A stretch of 60,360 bases of DNA, taken from positions 1 through 60,360 of the forward strand of contig JADZFR010000026.1 in the NCBI GenBank assembly GCA_020849795.1, in the 5' to 3' direction. This stretch comes from Planctomycetota bacterium. GTDB taxonomy: Bacteria > Planctomycetota > UBA8742 > UBA2392. Under the pieces are notes generated by a model. The model saw only the letters and a list, made by a program, of their open reading frames with translations, had not been told where the DNA came from and made no database searches. The position numbers and the translations under genes are program-made. Positions within the stretch are counted from its first letter, which is position 1. Every line of letters begins with the position of its first letter. Below, in pieces: positions 43,540 through 52,529 of the stretch.

Positions 43540-46500
43540 ATGATTGCTTTCCGTGGCATTGCGTTTCTGTTCTTCCTGGTGCTGGCGGCTGGGATGGTGG
43601 TGTGGCAGGTCGCGCACCTGCGGGGCGACTTGGCCACAGCGGCGTCGCCGACGATCACTGCGATCGCGCTGCTGCTTGGCGCCACGGTGGTGGGCGCGCA
43701 GTTCGTTGCGCTGCGCATGGCGGGAAAGGGCGACCATCGCAAGTGGCTCGCGGTAGCGGGCATCCTGGTGCTGCCGGCGACGCTGGTCGTGGGCGGAGTG
43801 ATCAGCGCCATCCAGGCACGCGGCGGCAATCACCGGCGCATCTGGGAAGGCGTGCTGATGGTCGGCGCGCTGGTCGGGCTGAACGTGGCGTTGCCAATTG
43901 CCCTGGGGCTTGTGCTGGTGCCGGGTTCGCCGGGGCTGCTTGCGGCATGGACGGCGATCAAGCTTGAGTTCTTCCTGATCGTCGATTACTTCCTGGGCCG
44001 CTCGATTATGCACTACTTCAGCAGCGGCGCCTCGGCGTTTGTCAGCCTGCGCTATCTGCGCCGCCGCGTGATGAGCCTGCTGAGCGTCTTTGGCGTCGGC
44101 CTGGGCGTGTGCGCGCTGATTCTGGTCAACAGCGTGATGCAGGGCTTCCAGAAAGACTTCCGCGAGCAGATGCGCGGCAGCCTCAGCCACGTGCTGGTCA
44201 AGTTCGATTCCGGCACCGTGCAGACACTGGTAGACGAGCTTGCCCAGCGCGAAGCCGAATGGGGCGCCTGGGTTGCCCGCATTGAAGCCGACCCCAACCA
44301 GAAACCGGACTGGGACGCCGCGCTTGAGCAGGCCCTGCAGCGCTGGCGCGCCGGTGGCGGCAAACAGGAAGACCGGTTGCCCGACAGCGCTGACTTCGCG
44401 CCCGCGCAACCGGCGCAGCCGGATGCGCCCAGGCCGGAGCTCACGCCGGCCGAGCGCGCATTCATGGCGCGGCTTCGCACCGGCAAGGGCATCACGCGCC
44501 TGGACCGCGAGTGCCTGCGCGACGACGACATGGTGGTCACGCCGCGCCAGTTTTACCTGTCACGCATAGCCAATGCGGCCACAGAAGAGGGTCGCAACCT
44601 CGCGCGCGTCACGGAAGACACGGTGCGGCGCGACTGGTACGCCCCGCTGTTCCGGCGCACGTTGCAGGACCAGTTCAACCGCGCCGAGATCGCGCTGGAA
44701 AAACACACCGACCCCGCGGGCAACCCCGACGTGAAAGGCGTGTCGTGGCGCATTGCGACCAAGACTCTGCTGACTCCGCGCACGGGCGCGCGCGAGTTGA
44801 ATGACGCCGAGCTTGTCGGCATCGACATAGAACACGAACCCGAGATCAGCAACCTGGGCCAGTACGTCGCGCACGCCGAACTGAACATGTTCCGCGAGCA
44901 GTACGTGCTGGGCCCGTTGACCAATGTGCTGGCCGCCACCCTGGGCTGGGAGCACCCCGACAGTATCGAAGCCGCCAATGTACCGGCGGTGCTGCGCTTT
45001 TCCGAAGACGGAAAGGGCGTTGCGATGGACGGCATACCGCGCAGCCTGTCACGCTACCTGATGGTGCGCGGTTTCACGCGGGCCTCGGGCAAGATTCGCT
45101 GGGGCGAGTTTGACCGCGTCGAGTATCTTGAGTTCAGCCCCGGCCAGCGCATTTACGACCGCGTCAAGGATGCCCACAAAGACGCGTCGCGCACCGACGA
45201 CTTGGCCGAGTTGGGCACGATCCTGGCTTCCTGCGAAGCCGACGTGCGCGCGATTCTTGAGCCGCTGGCGCTTGCGCCCGCCGCGGAGCGTCACGAGGCG
45301 GTCAACCGCACCGGCGCGCGCATCATCATGTTTGAGTACATGACGGGGCTCAGCGCCGCGGTGTTCGAGATCAAGGCGCTGTATCGCGACACCGCCGAGC
45401 CGCTGACCGCGTTTCGTGAAGACGGCACGGGCACGCTCAGCGCCGAGGAAAAGGTGCAGTTGAAGTCGTTGCAGGACCGGCTGTACGCGCACGCGCTGGC
45501 GGCGCAGGACATCTGCGAAGACCTCAAGTTGACCATGGCTCAGCGCGAAGAAGCCATCGGGCGCATGGCGCGGGCCTATCTGCATGAAACAGACGCCGCG
45601 ATGAAAGAAGCGGCAGACAAGAAACTGACCGGCAACACCGAGCGCCTGCGCCAGTTGCGCGCGGCACTGCCTGAGCCCGAGATGCTGTCGCCGATGCGCA
45701 CGCGCCTGCGCAACCGGATGGCGCTGCCGCTTTCGTACGCAGTCGAGCGCTACCAGACCGGCGCTGACAGTACCCGCGCCCGCATGCAGGCCTACCAGCG
45801 CGTGCTGCCGCTGCGGACCACGATGGAAGAAGGCGAGAGCATCGACGACTACATCCGGCGCGCGACCGTGCCAAACCTGCGGCCCGAGCCCGACAAGCCG
45901 GGTATCATCCTGGGCGACGCCTTGGCCGAAGTTGCGCTGGGTGCGGGGGTGGTCGTCGGTGACCACATCGCGATCACGATTCCGCGCATCTACTACGAAG
46001 ACAACCGGTTTGTGCCGCGCACCAGCGAAGTGTGGTTCCGGATCACGGGCTTCTTCCGCAGCGGCCTGTACGAGGAGAACCGCCGACGGATGTATTGCGA
46101 CTTTGAAGAGTTGTCGCGATTGCTGGCAGACACCGAGATTCACTACACGCTCGGAGTGCGCCTTGCGGATTACTCGGTGTACGAGGGCCAGGCCCGCAGC
46201 GATAAGCTGAAGACCGAGTTGCGCAGCGCGATGCAGGACGAAGGCGTGCGCTTTGCCACGGTAAGCGTCTGGGAAGACGAATCACGCACGTTGCTCGAAG
46301 CCGTCAACACCGAACGCACGCTGATCGGGCTGATTGTCAGCTTCATCATCGCGCTGACGGGCGGCGTGATTTTCATTCTGGTCTACCAGCTCGTGAACGA
46401 GAAGGTGAAAGACATCGGCATTCTCAAGGCGCTGGGGTATTCGCCGTGGGGCATCCGCAGCGTGTTCATGTTCAACGCCCTGTTTATCGGGTTGTTCGGC

Positions 46501-46764
46501 GCGCTGGTCGGCGGCGGCATCGGCATGGTGCTGTCGGAATACCTGAACCCGATTGAAGACCTGATCGACGAAACCACGGGCGTGCGGCTGTTCCCGCCGG
46601 ACATCTATTATTTGACGTACATTCCCAGCATCAAGGGTGCCGAACTGTTGGACCTGGCGCTGGATATTGCCGTGCCGGTGGTGCTGTTCAGCTTCCTGTG
46701 CGGGATTTATCCCGCGCTGCTGGCTGCCCGGAAAGACCCGGTTGAGGCGCTGCACTACGAGTAG
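43540..46764 (+). CDS. giant FtsX/LolCE-type ABC permease
   Basis: This protein of about 1074 residues has a C-terminal 150 residues that form a classical FtsX/MacB permease block: 'TLIGLIVSFIIALTGGVIFILVYQLVNEKVKDIGILKALGYSPWGIRSVF', then three helices and 'YPALLAARKDPVEALHYE'. The N-terminus has about four helices not found in normal FtsX members, before 'SLRYLRRRVMSLLSVFGVGLGVCALILVNSVM', the usual first FtsX helix. Between lies an extracytoplasmic insert of about 700 residues instead of 200. No ATPase gene is adjacent. Start: ATG at 43540; a GTG at 43486 is possible. Confidence 0.8.
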   Translation: MIAFRGIAFLFFLVLAAGMVVWQVAHLRGDLATAASPTITAIALLLGATVVGAQFVALRMAGKGDHRKWLAVAGILVLPATLVVGGVISAIQARGGNHRRIWEGVLMVGALVGLNVALPIALGLVLVPGSPGLLAAWTAIKLEFFLIVDYFLGRSIMHYFSSGASAFVSLRYLRRRVMSLLSVFGVGLGVCALILVNSVMQGFQKDFREQMRGSLSHVLVKFDSGTVQTLVDELAQREAEWGAWVARIEADPNQKPDWDAALEQALQRWRAGGGKQEDRLPDSADFAPAQPAQPDAPRPELTPAERAFMARLRTGKGITRLDRECLRDDDMVVTPRQFYLSRIANAATEEGRNLARVTEDTVRRDWYAPLFRRTLQDQFNRAEIALEKHTDPAGNPDVKGVSWRIATKTLLTPRTGARELNDAELVGIDIEHEPEISNLGQYVAHAELNMFREQYVLGPLTNVLAATLGWEHPDSIEAANVPAVLRFSEDGKGVAMDGIPRSLSRYLMVRGFTRASGKIRWGEFDRVEYLEFSPGQRIYDRVKDAHKDASRTDDLAELGTILASCEADVRAILEPLALAPAAERHEAVNRTGARIIMFEYMTGLSAAVFEIKALYRDTAEPLTAFREDGTGTLSAEEKVQLKSLQDRLYAHALAAQDICEDLKLTMAQREEAIGRMARAYLHETDAAMKEAADKKLTGNTERLRQLRAALPEPEMLSPMRTRLRNRMALPLSYAVERYQTGADSTRARMQAYQRVLPLRTTMEEGESIDDYIRRATVPNLRPEPDKPGIILGDALAEVALGAGVVVGDHIAITIPRIYYEDNRFVPRTSEVWFRITGFFRSGLYEENRRRMYCDFEELSRLLADTEIHYTLGVRLADYSVYEGQARSDKLKTELRSAMQDEGVRFATVSVWEDESRTLLEAVNTERTLIGLIVSFIIALTGGVIFILVYQLVNEKVKDIGILKALGYSPWGIRSVFMFNALFIGLFGALVGGGIGMVLSEYLNPIEDLIDETTGVRLFPPDIYYLTYIPSIKGAELLDLALDIAVPVVLFSFLCGIYPALLAARKDPVEALHYE

Positions 46765-46768
46765 CCCG

Positions 46769-47287
46769 CTACTTCCAGCCAATGCCTTCAATCGCCAGCA
46801 GTTTGCGCTTGCGGCCCAGTCCACCGCTGAACCCGCCCAGCCGCCCGTTGGCCGCCAGCACGCGGTGGCACGGAATAATGATCGGCAGCGGGTTTGCGCC
46901 CACGGCGTTGCCCACGGCTCGCGAGGCGCCGGCCTGCCCGATGTCGTCGGCAAGCTCGGAGTAGGTGGTGCTCTTGCCAAAGTGCACGCGCTGCAGGCGC
47001 CGCCACACCGCGCGCTGGAACTCGGTGCCGCTTGACAGGTCAAGAGGTGTCTCGAACTTCTCGCGAACGTTCAGCATGTACTCGGCGACTTCGTGGCAAG
47101 CCTGCTCCAGCACCTCGTGCGGCTTGCAGCGACCGCGGCCGCTGTCGCGCCTGCGCTTCAGCAACTGCGGCAGCACGCTGTCCAGCCCCTTGCCCAGCGT
47201 GATTGTGATCAGGCCGTGCTCGCCAGCCGCCAGTCCCAGCTCGCCCAGCGGGGAATCCACATAAGCGACCGCGAGCTGGTTGTGCAT
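46769..47287 (-). CDS. ogt: methylated-DNA--protein-cysteine methyltransferase
   Basis: This 172-residue suicide enzyme moves O6-methyl groups from guanine to its own Cys. The active-site motif IIIPCHRVLAANG and the helix-turn-helix 'SSGTEFQRAVWRRLQRVHFGKSTTYSELADDIG' are complete. The C-terminus ends GFSGGLGRKRKLLAIEG. Start at 47287 has an ideal SD (agaggaggc). It is divergent from the acyltransferase-like gene. Confidence 0.95.
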   Translation of the reverse strand: MHNQLAVAYVDSPLGELGLAAGEHGLITITLGKGLDSVLPQLLKRRRDSGRGRCKPHEVLEQACHEVAEYMLNVREKFETPLDLSSGTEFQRAVWRRLQRVHFGKSTTYSELADDIGQAGASRAVGNAVGANPLPIIIPCHRVLAANGRLGGFSGGLGRKRKLLAIEGIGWK

Positions 47288-47336
47288 GGTATGCCTCCTC
47301 TGGCAGGATGAGCGCGGCAGTGTAGCCGGAGGTGGT

Positions 47337-48185
47337 GTGTCAGTCGCAAGGGGGAATCCGCAACTGATTGCGTGGGAACAATTCCTGCGCTGGCGAAAAT
47401 TCGGCGAGCGCGCGCCGTCAGAGTTTTCGCTGCGCCAGCGTTTGACCAACGCCGCGGGCGCCATGGGCGCGCGCGTATTCTTTCGCATGCTCAGCGACAC
47501 CTGCGATATCCATATCGAGGGCGATGAGCCCTGGCGCCGACCCGTGCAGAATGCCGGCGGCAACGTGATCTGGCTGTTGTGGCACAACCGCATCGCGTGC
47601 TTTACCGCGCTGGTCGACATTCTGGGCCGGCGCAACCACGCAATACGCGTCGCCAGTATCGTGTCGGCCAGCAAAGACGGAGAGTTGCTGGCGCGCCCGA
47701 TTCGCGAATGCGGCGGCACCGAGATTCGCGGCTCAAGCTCAAGCAACGCCACTGAGGCGCTGCGCGAGGCCGTGAATGCCGCGCGGGCCGGCTACAGTAT
47801 CGGCACGGTCGGCGACGGCCCGCGCGGCCCGCGCTATGTGCTCAAGCCCGGTCCGGTACTGCTGGCCAAGGCCACAGGCGTGCCGATCGTGCTTGGCACA
47901 TGGGCCGGTACCCGCGTCGTGCAATTTCATCGCGCCTGGGACCAGATGATGCTGCCGTTGCCCTTTTCGCGCGTACACTTCAAGTTCGAGGCACCGATTC
48001 ATGTACACCCGGACGCCAGCGCCGACGACATCGCGGCGACGCGGCGCGACCTTGAGGCGCGCCTGATGCGCCTGACCGAGTGGGCCGACGCCAACACCGG
48101 CGTCGCATGGCAGATCCCCAGGCCCAGGCCCGGCGAAATCCTCAAGCGCCGCAAAGCCGGTGCGATTGCCGACAAGCGCCGTTGA
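47337..48185 (+). CDS. DUF374 lysophospholipid acyltransferase family protein
   Basis: This protein of about 282 residues matches DUF374: 'VIWLLWHNRIACFTALVDIL' carries the HN acyltransferase motif. It continues 'ASIVSASKDGELLARPIRECGGTEIRGSSSSNATEALREAV' and 'GTVGDGPRGPRYVLKPGPVLLAKATGVPIV'. Such proteins act like LpxL/KDO-lipid A acyltransferases in envelope lipid assembly. No transmembrane helix is strong. The start GTG at 47337 follows ggaggtggt; there is no ATG in a better place. Confidence 0.85.
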   Translation: MSVARGNPQLIAWEQFLRWRKFGERAPSEFSLRQRLTNAAGAMGARVFFRMLSDTCDIHIEGDEPWRRPVQNAGGNVIWLLWHNRIACFTALVDILGRRNHAIRVASIVSASKDGELLARPIRECGGTEIRGSSSSNATEALREAVNAARAGYSIGTVGDGPRGPRYVLKPGPVLLAKATGVPIVLGTWAGTRVVQFHRAWDQMMLPLPFSRVHFKFEAPIHVHPDASADDIAATRRDLEARLMRLTEWADANTGVAWQIPRPRPGEILKRRKAGAIADKRR

Positions 48186-48245
48186 TCTTTTCGGCCCGGG
48201 CGGCGGCTGGCCGTATGAGTACTGGCCCTGTAGGCTGGTTGCGCG

Positions 48246-50018
48246 ATGGCGATGAACAACAGATACGTGGGGACCGTTGCCGTGCTGCTGGTTGCAGCCG
48301 CATCCGGCTTGCTGGTGTTTTTTCTGCTTGCGGACAGCCCCAAGCCCAGCCCCAAACCCAAAACAGACCCGGACCAGCGCAGCGACACCGGCAAGCCAGA
48401 CCCCGCACAACCGGACAATCCGGGCACGGCACCTGAGAACATTGAACCTGATCCCGTGCGCAACGAGCGCCCGCCGCAGCCCTACGTGCTGCCGTCCGAG
48501 CTGCCGCGCCTGATTGTCGAGGGCCGCGTCGTCGACGGCAACGGCGTGGGCCTGGCTGACGCCGAGGTGCTGTTCACCGGCGACATGGCATTGCGCGGCA
48601 TGCAGGGCGTGGGCTTTACCGACGGCGCGGGCAACTACCAGCTTCTGGCATGGTCCTCGACCAAGCCGGCGGCCGGCACCAGCACCACTCGGCGCGGGAC
48701 CATCTCTGCGCGCAGCGCCGACGGCGGCCAGGGCGTGAGCCCGACGGTGGAGGTCCCGGACGGCGAGTCATTTCTGGCGCCGCCGGTCGCGGTCAACGCC
48801 GGCGGCACGATTGAAGGCGTTGTGCTGAACACCCAGGGTGCGCCGGCCCCCGGTGCCCGGGTCACGGTGCGGTCAGCAACGCCGGTGCCGATGCCTGACT
48901 TTCGCGGCCGCGAGCCGCGCGTGGTAAACCGCCCCCTGGTGCGCATGGTGCAAGCCGACGAACGCGGCCAGTTCAAGGCAGCAGCGTTGCCCGCAGCGCA
49001 ATACCGCGTGACTGCCGACCCCGGCTATTGGGGCCAGAACACGAACGCGGCGACTGTGGACGTCGCCGAGGGTCGCAGCGCCTGGAGCCAGGTGGAGTTG
49101 CGGGCCGAGAACTACATTCGCGGGCGGGTGCTCGACGCGCTTGGCAACCCGGTGCCCGACGCCGTGGTGTTCCTGACGCGGCCGCCCGTCGAGGGCGAGG
49201 CTCCGGCCGACCCGAAAGCGGCAGCCAATCGCATCACGGCTCGCGACCGGGGCGGCGACGTCTCGCGCATCGGTGCCGACACGGCGCGGCGCTTTGATGA
49301 ATCCAGCGCGACCAACTCGCGGCAGATGACCGATGCGCAGGGGCGATTCGGTTTCTTTACCCTAGAGAATGTTGAGTGGACCGTCACCGCGCGCGTTGGC
49401 GCCGTTGAGGCCAAGCTGGAGAAGCACCGGGTCAACCAGCCGGACATCAGCTTGACACTGGAAACCCAGGGCAAGACGCTGGTCAGCGGCCGCGTCACCG
49501 ACGCCGAAACCGGCTTGCCTGTCAGCGCGTTTGACCTGCGGGTGTTCGCCGGCAGTGGCAGTGCGGACCCTGACCCGTTTTCCCGCGTGGCGCCAGACCG
49601 CATGTTCCCGTGGCGGCCCAGCGGCGAGTATCGGCTGATCAACCCGCCCGCCGGCGAGTTTCGGCTGCGCTTCACGGCGCCCGGGTTCGTGCCCCAGTTT
49701 GTTCAGGTCAAGGCATTGGGCGATGGCGAGCACCGCGCCGCCGTGAACGCCGAACTGCTGCCGCTGTGCGAACTTTTCATGACGCCCATGCTGAACAACC
49801 GCCGCTTTGACTTTGAACCGGTGATGCTGATGTTTGACAATCGCATTGCATACCAGGCTTCAACTGACGCATTGGGCAACCTTCGCATCCCCGGTGTGGC
49901 CCCCGGTATGTACCGATTGAAGCTGGTGCAGCGCGACGGCACGGCACTGCAATGCGACGTGGAAGTGCCCGCACGGCGCCGCGCCGAACTGTCGGTCACA
50001 CTTGACCCGGCAGGATAA
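48246..50018 (+). CDS. membrane-anchored carboxypeptidase-regulatory-like domain protein
   Basis: This 590-residue protein has one N-terminal helix (residues 8-30) and a Lys/Pro linker. At least four CarboxypepD_reg-like (CnaB-type) beta-sandwich units follow, such as 'IVEGRVVDGNGVGLADAEVLFTGD', 'IEGVVLNTQGAPAPGARVTVRS', 'IRGRVLDALGNPVPDAVVFLTR' and 'LVSGRVTDAETGLPVSAFDLRV'. It is probably an envelope protein with adhesive or structural role. Its stop codon overlaps the next start by one base (TAATG), so the pair is translationally coupled. Confidence 0.82.
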   Translation: MAMNNRYVGTVAVLLVAAASGLLVFFLLADSPKPSPKPKTDPDQRSDTGKPDPAQPDNPGTAPENIEPDPVRNERPPQPYVLPSELPRLIVEGRVVDGNGVGLADAEVLFTGDMALRGMQGVGFTDGAGNYQLLAWSSTKPAAGTSTTRRGTISARSADGGQGVSPTVEVPDGESFLAPPVAVNAGGTIEGVVLNTQGAPAPGARVTVRSATPVPMPDFRGREPRVVNRPLVRMVQADERGQFKAAALPAAQYRVTADPGYWGQNTNAATVDVAEGRSAWSQVELRAENYIRGRVLDALGNPVPDAVVFLTRPPVEGEAPADPKAAANRITARDRGGDVSRIGADTARRFDESSATNSRQMTDAQGRFGFFTLENVEWTVTARVGAVEAKLEKHRVNQPDISLTLETQGKTLVSGRVTDAETGLPVSAFDLRVFAGSGSADPDPFSRVAPDRMFPWRPSGEYRLINPPAGEFRLRFTAPGFVPQFVQVKALGDGEHRAAVNAELLPLCELFMTPMLNNRRFDFEPVMLMFDNRIAYQASTDALGNLRIPGVAPGMYRLKLVQRDGTALQCDVEVPARRRAELSVTLDPAG

Positions 50019-51064
50019 TGGCGAGCGAGCGTACATTCACCGTCGGCGACGACGAAGCCAACCAGCGCCTGGACCGCTTTCTGCGCAAGCTGCTCGACGA
50101 CGTCAGCTTGTCGGCGATCTACAAGCTCGTGCGCACGCGCCAGATCACCGTCAACAAGCGCAAAACCCGCCCCGAGCACAGACTTGCCGTCGGCGACGTG
50201 ATCACCTTTCGGCAAGCCGCGCAGGACCGGCACCTCAAGCCGAAATTGCGCGAGCGCGCCGAGCAAGGCCTAAGCAGGCGCCGCGACTTCCGAGTTGTGT
50301 TCGAAGACGCGCACATCCTGGTGGTCAACAAGCCCCCTGGCCTGCTGGTGCATGCCGGCGACCGCGGCGACGACCGCGACACGCTGATCGACCAAGTCAC
50401 CGGATACCTGGTGGCGGACAGCGCCGTCCCCGACGCCGGCAACCTGCGCGACTTTGTGAAACCGTCGCCGACTTTTGCGCCCACGCTGGCCCACCGCATT
50501 GACCGCGCAACCTCTGGACTGGTGCTGATCGGCAAGACGCTGGCGGCTTCGCAGGAGCTGGCGGCGCTGATCAAGCACCGCCGCGTGAGCAAGACGTATC
50601 TGGCGCTGGCCTTCGGCGGGTTGCCGCAGCGGCAAGGCACGATCGACGTGCCGCTCGAGCGCAAGCAGGACGCCAAGGGCCGCCGCCGCAAGGTCGAGAC
50701 CGGTGCCGGCCAGCACGCCGTGACGCACTATGTGGTGCGGGCGCAGCGCAGCCACTTTTCGCTGGTGGAGCTGGACCTCGAAACCGGCCGCACGCACCAG
50801 ATTCGCGCGCACCTGGCCCACGTCGGGGCACCCCTGGTCGGCGACCACGAATATGGCGACCGCGAGCGCAACCGCCACGCCGCCGAGAAGCTGGGCCTCA
50901 AGCGCCAGTTCTTGCATGCGGCGCGACTGCAGTTTACGCACCCATTGACAGGTCAAGAACTGGACCTTGCGGCGCCATTGTGGCCCGACTTGATGCAGGC
51001 GCTGGACCGCGCGGGATTTAAGCGCGATGATCTGCCACCATGGTTGCCCGAAGCCACTTCCTGA
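50018..51064 (+). CDS. RluA-family pseudouridine synthase
   Basis: This 348-residue protein has an N-terminal S4 RNA-binding domain ('NQRLDRFLRKLLDDVSLSAIYKLVRTRQITVN') and an RluA catalytic domain. Catalytic Asp is in 'LAHRIDRATSGLVLIGKT', with 'ETGRTHQIRAHLAHVGAPLVGDHEYGD'. It most resembles RluC/RluD rRNA modifiers. It is coupled to the upstream gene by overlap, and its end overlaps the start of the LCAT-like gene. Confidence 0.92.
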   Translation: MASERTFTVGDDEANQRLDRFLRKLLDDVSLSAIYKLVRTRQITVNKRKTRPEHRLAVGDVITFRQAAQDRHLKPKLRERAEQGLSRRRDFRVVFEDAHILVVNKPPGLLVHAGDRGDDRDTLIDQVTGYLVADSAVPDAGNLRDFVKPSPTFAPTLAHRIDRATSGLVLIGKTLAASQELAALIKHRRVSKTYLALAFGGLPQRQGTIDVPLERKQDAKGRRRKVETGAGQHAVTHYVVRAQRSHFSLVELDLETGRTHQIRAHLAHVGAPLVGDHEYGDRERNRHAAEKLGLKRQFLHAARLQFTHPLTGQELDLAAPLWPDLMQALDRAGFKRDDLPPWLPEATS

Positions 51065-52476
51065 TGCTGCTGTGCATGCTCGCCCTGTGCGGCGCGTGCC
51101 AGGTGCCGGACGCACAAAGCGTCCAGGTTTCGCCGGTCCGCGAGTTCCGGCCCGAGCGCCGCTCGATCGTGCGCGAGCCCGTGATCCTGATACCCGGCAC
51201 ACTCGGCAGCCGGCTGTTCAACACTGAAAATGGCGAGATTGCCTGGGGCAACCTGTCGGCGACGATCAGCGACCTGAGCGACGACCTGGACCTGCCGATT
51301 CATCGCAAGCGCCTGGCCGACAACCGCGACAGCCTTCGCGCCTATCGCGTGCTGGACAGCGTCGAGATTCTCGCCCGTGAGGGCAGCGGAGAAGTCGCCT
51401 TCTACGCCGACCTGATCGGGTTTCTGCAGCGCACGCTGGGCTATCGCCCCGCCTATGGCCGCAAGTTCTACCAGGGGCAGGACCTGTTCGTTTTCTTCTA
51501 TGACTGGCGACGCAGCAACGTGGAAGCCGCCGTGCAGCTTGGCGAGTTTATCCAGAGCATTCGACGGGACCTGAATGCGCCGTCGATGAAGTTCACGTTC
51601 CTCGCCGTCAGCAACGGCGGCATCGTCGCCCGCTACTACCTGCGTTTCGGCAGCGACGACCAGGTCAGCGAGAAGGCGCCCGACGCGCCCTTTGCGCCGA
51701 CATACGCCGGCGTGAAAGACTGTGCGCGTCTGATCTGCCTGGGCACGCCCCATGTCGGCACCATCGACGCGCTGCAACTGATTCACGAAGGCTACGCGCC
51801 CAACGTGCTTGCCCGCCGCTATCCGCCCGCAACCATCTTCAGCTTTCCCGCGGCGTTCGAGCTGCTGCCCGACCCCGGCGAAAAGATCTTTGTCGGCGAC
51901 GGCGGCGAAACCCTAGATCTCAACCTGTGGAAGCCCGAGGCCTGGACGACCTACGGCCTTTCGGTCTTCGGCGCCTCCGAGCGCGCGCGGCTGCAACGCC
52001 AGATTGCCTTTAACATCCAGCCGGGCCAGGACCGCGACCAACTGTATGAAGAAGCGGTATCCAACCAGCGCGAGTACCTTGCCACGGTGCTCCGCCATGC
52101 GATGCGACTCAAGCGCGCGATTGCCGGGCCCTGCGAGGTGCCGCTGCACGTCATGCTGGGCACGACCACGCCGACGCTCGCGCGCGTCGGCCTTGAGCTT
52201 GATGGCGACGAGTGGCAGCTCTACTTCAGGCCGCGCGTCGGGTGGGGCCGCAGCGACCCGATGACCGAGGCGATGTACGCGCTGGGCGACGGCGTCGTCA
52301 CGCGGCGCTCGGGCCTGGGCGAGGCGCTTTCCACATCCGACGAACAATTGCTCAAGCAGTCGCAGGCGTTTCGCAACTCGCTGGCGGGCTGGACTTTCAC
52401 GCCGTTCACACACCGCGCGATGTTTGACGATGAGCTGCTGCGGCTGTCTCTTGCCGAGTTGCTTTCCACTCCTTAA
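51040..52476 (+). CDS. LCAT-like lipoprotein lipase/acyltransferase
   Basis: This 478-residue exported lipoprotein has a signal ending ALCGAC. It shows the lecithin:cholesterol acyltransferase pattern: 'PVILIPGTLGSRLFN', 'DLFVFFYDWRRSNVE' and the nucleophile region 'FLAVSNGGIVARYYLRF'. 'ICLGTPHVGTIDALQL' follows. The usual 'GHSMGG' is 'AVSNGG'. An alternative ATG at 51064 overlaps the rlu stop (TGATG), but the 51040 start gives a better signal peptide with Arg and His. The gene may act on membrane or storage lipids. Confidence 0.82.
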   Translation: MVARSHFLMLLCMLALCGACQVPDAQSVQVSPVREFRPERRSIVREPVILIPGTLGSRLFNTENGEIAWGNLSATISDLSDDLDLPIHRKRLADNRDSLRAYRVLDSVEILAREGSGEVAFYADLIGFLQRTLGYRPAYGRKFYQGQDLFVFFYDWRRSNVEAAVQLGEFIQSIRRDLNAPSMKFTFLAVSNGGIVARYYLRFGSDDQVSEKAPDAPFAPTYAGVKDCARLICLGTPHVGTIDALQLIHEGYAPNVLARRYPPATIFSFPAAFELLPDPGEKIFVGDGGETLDLNLWKPEAWTTYGLSVFGASERARLQRQIAFNIQPGQDRDQLYEEAVSNQREYLATVLRHAMRLKRAIAGPCEVPLHVMLGTTTPTLARVGLELDGDEWQLYFRPRVGWGRSDPMTEAMYALGDGVVTRRSGLGEALSTSDEQLLKQSQAFRNSLAGWTFTPFTHRAMFDDELLRLSLAELLSTP

Positions 52477-52488
52477 CGTCTCCCTGTA

Positions 52489-52514
52489 AGACACCAGCCG
52501 GTGTCTGGTTTTCT
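52489..52514 (+). terminator. terminator between LCAT-like gene and purA
   Basis: The stem agacacc/ggtgtct with loop agcc is followed by ggtttt. Confidence 0.78.
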
Positions 52515-52529
52515 GTGCAGGATCAAGCC

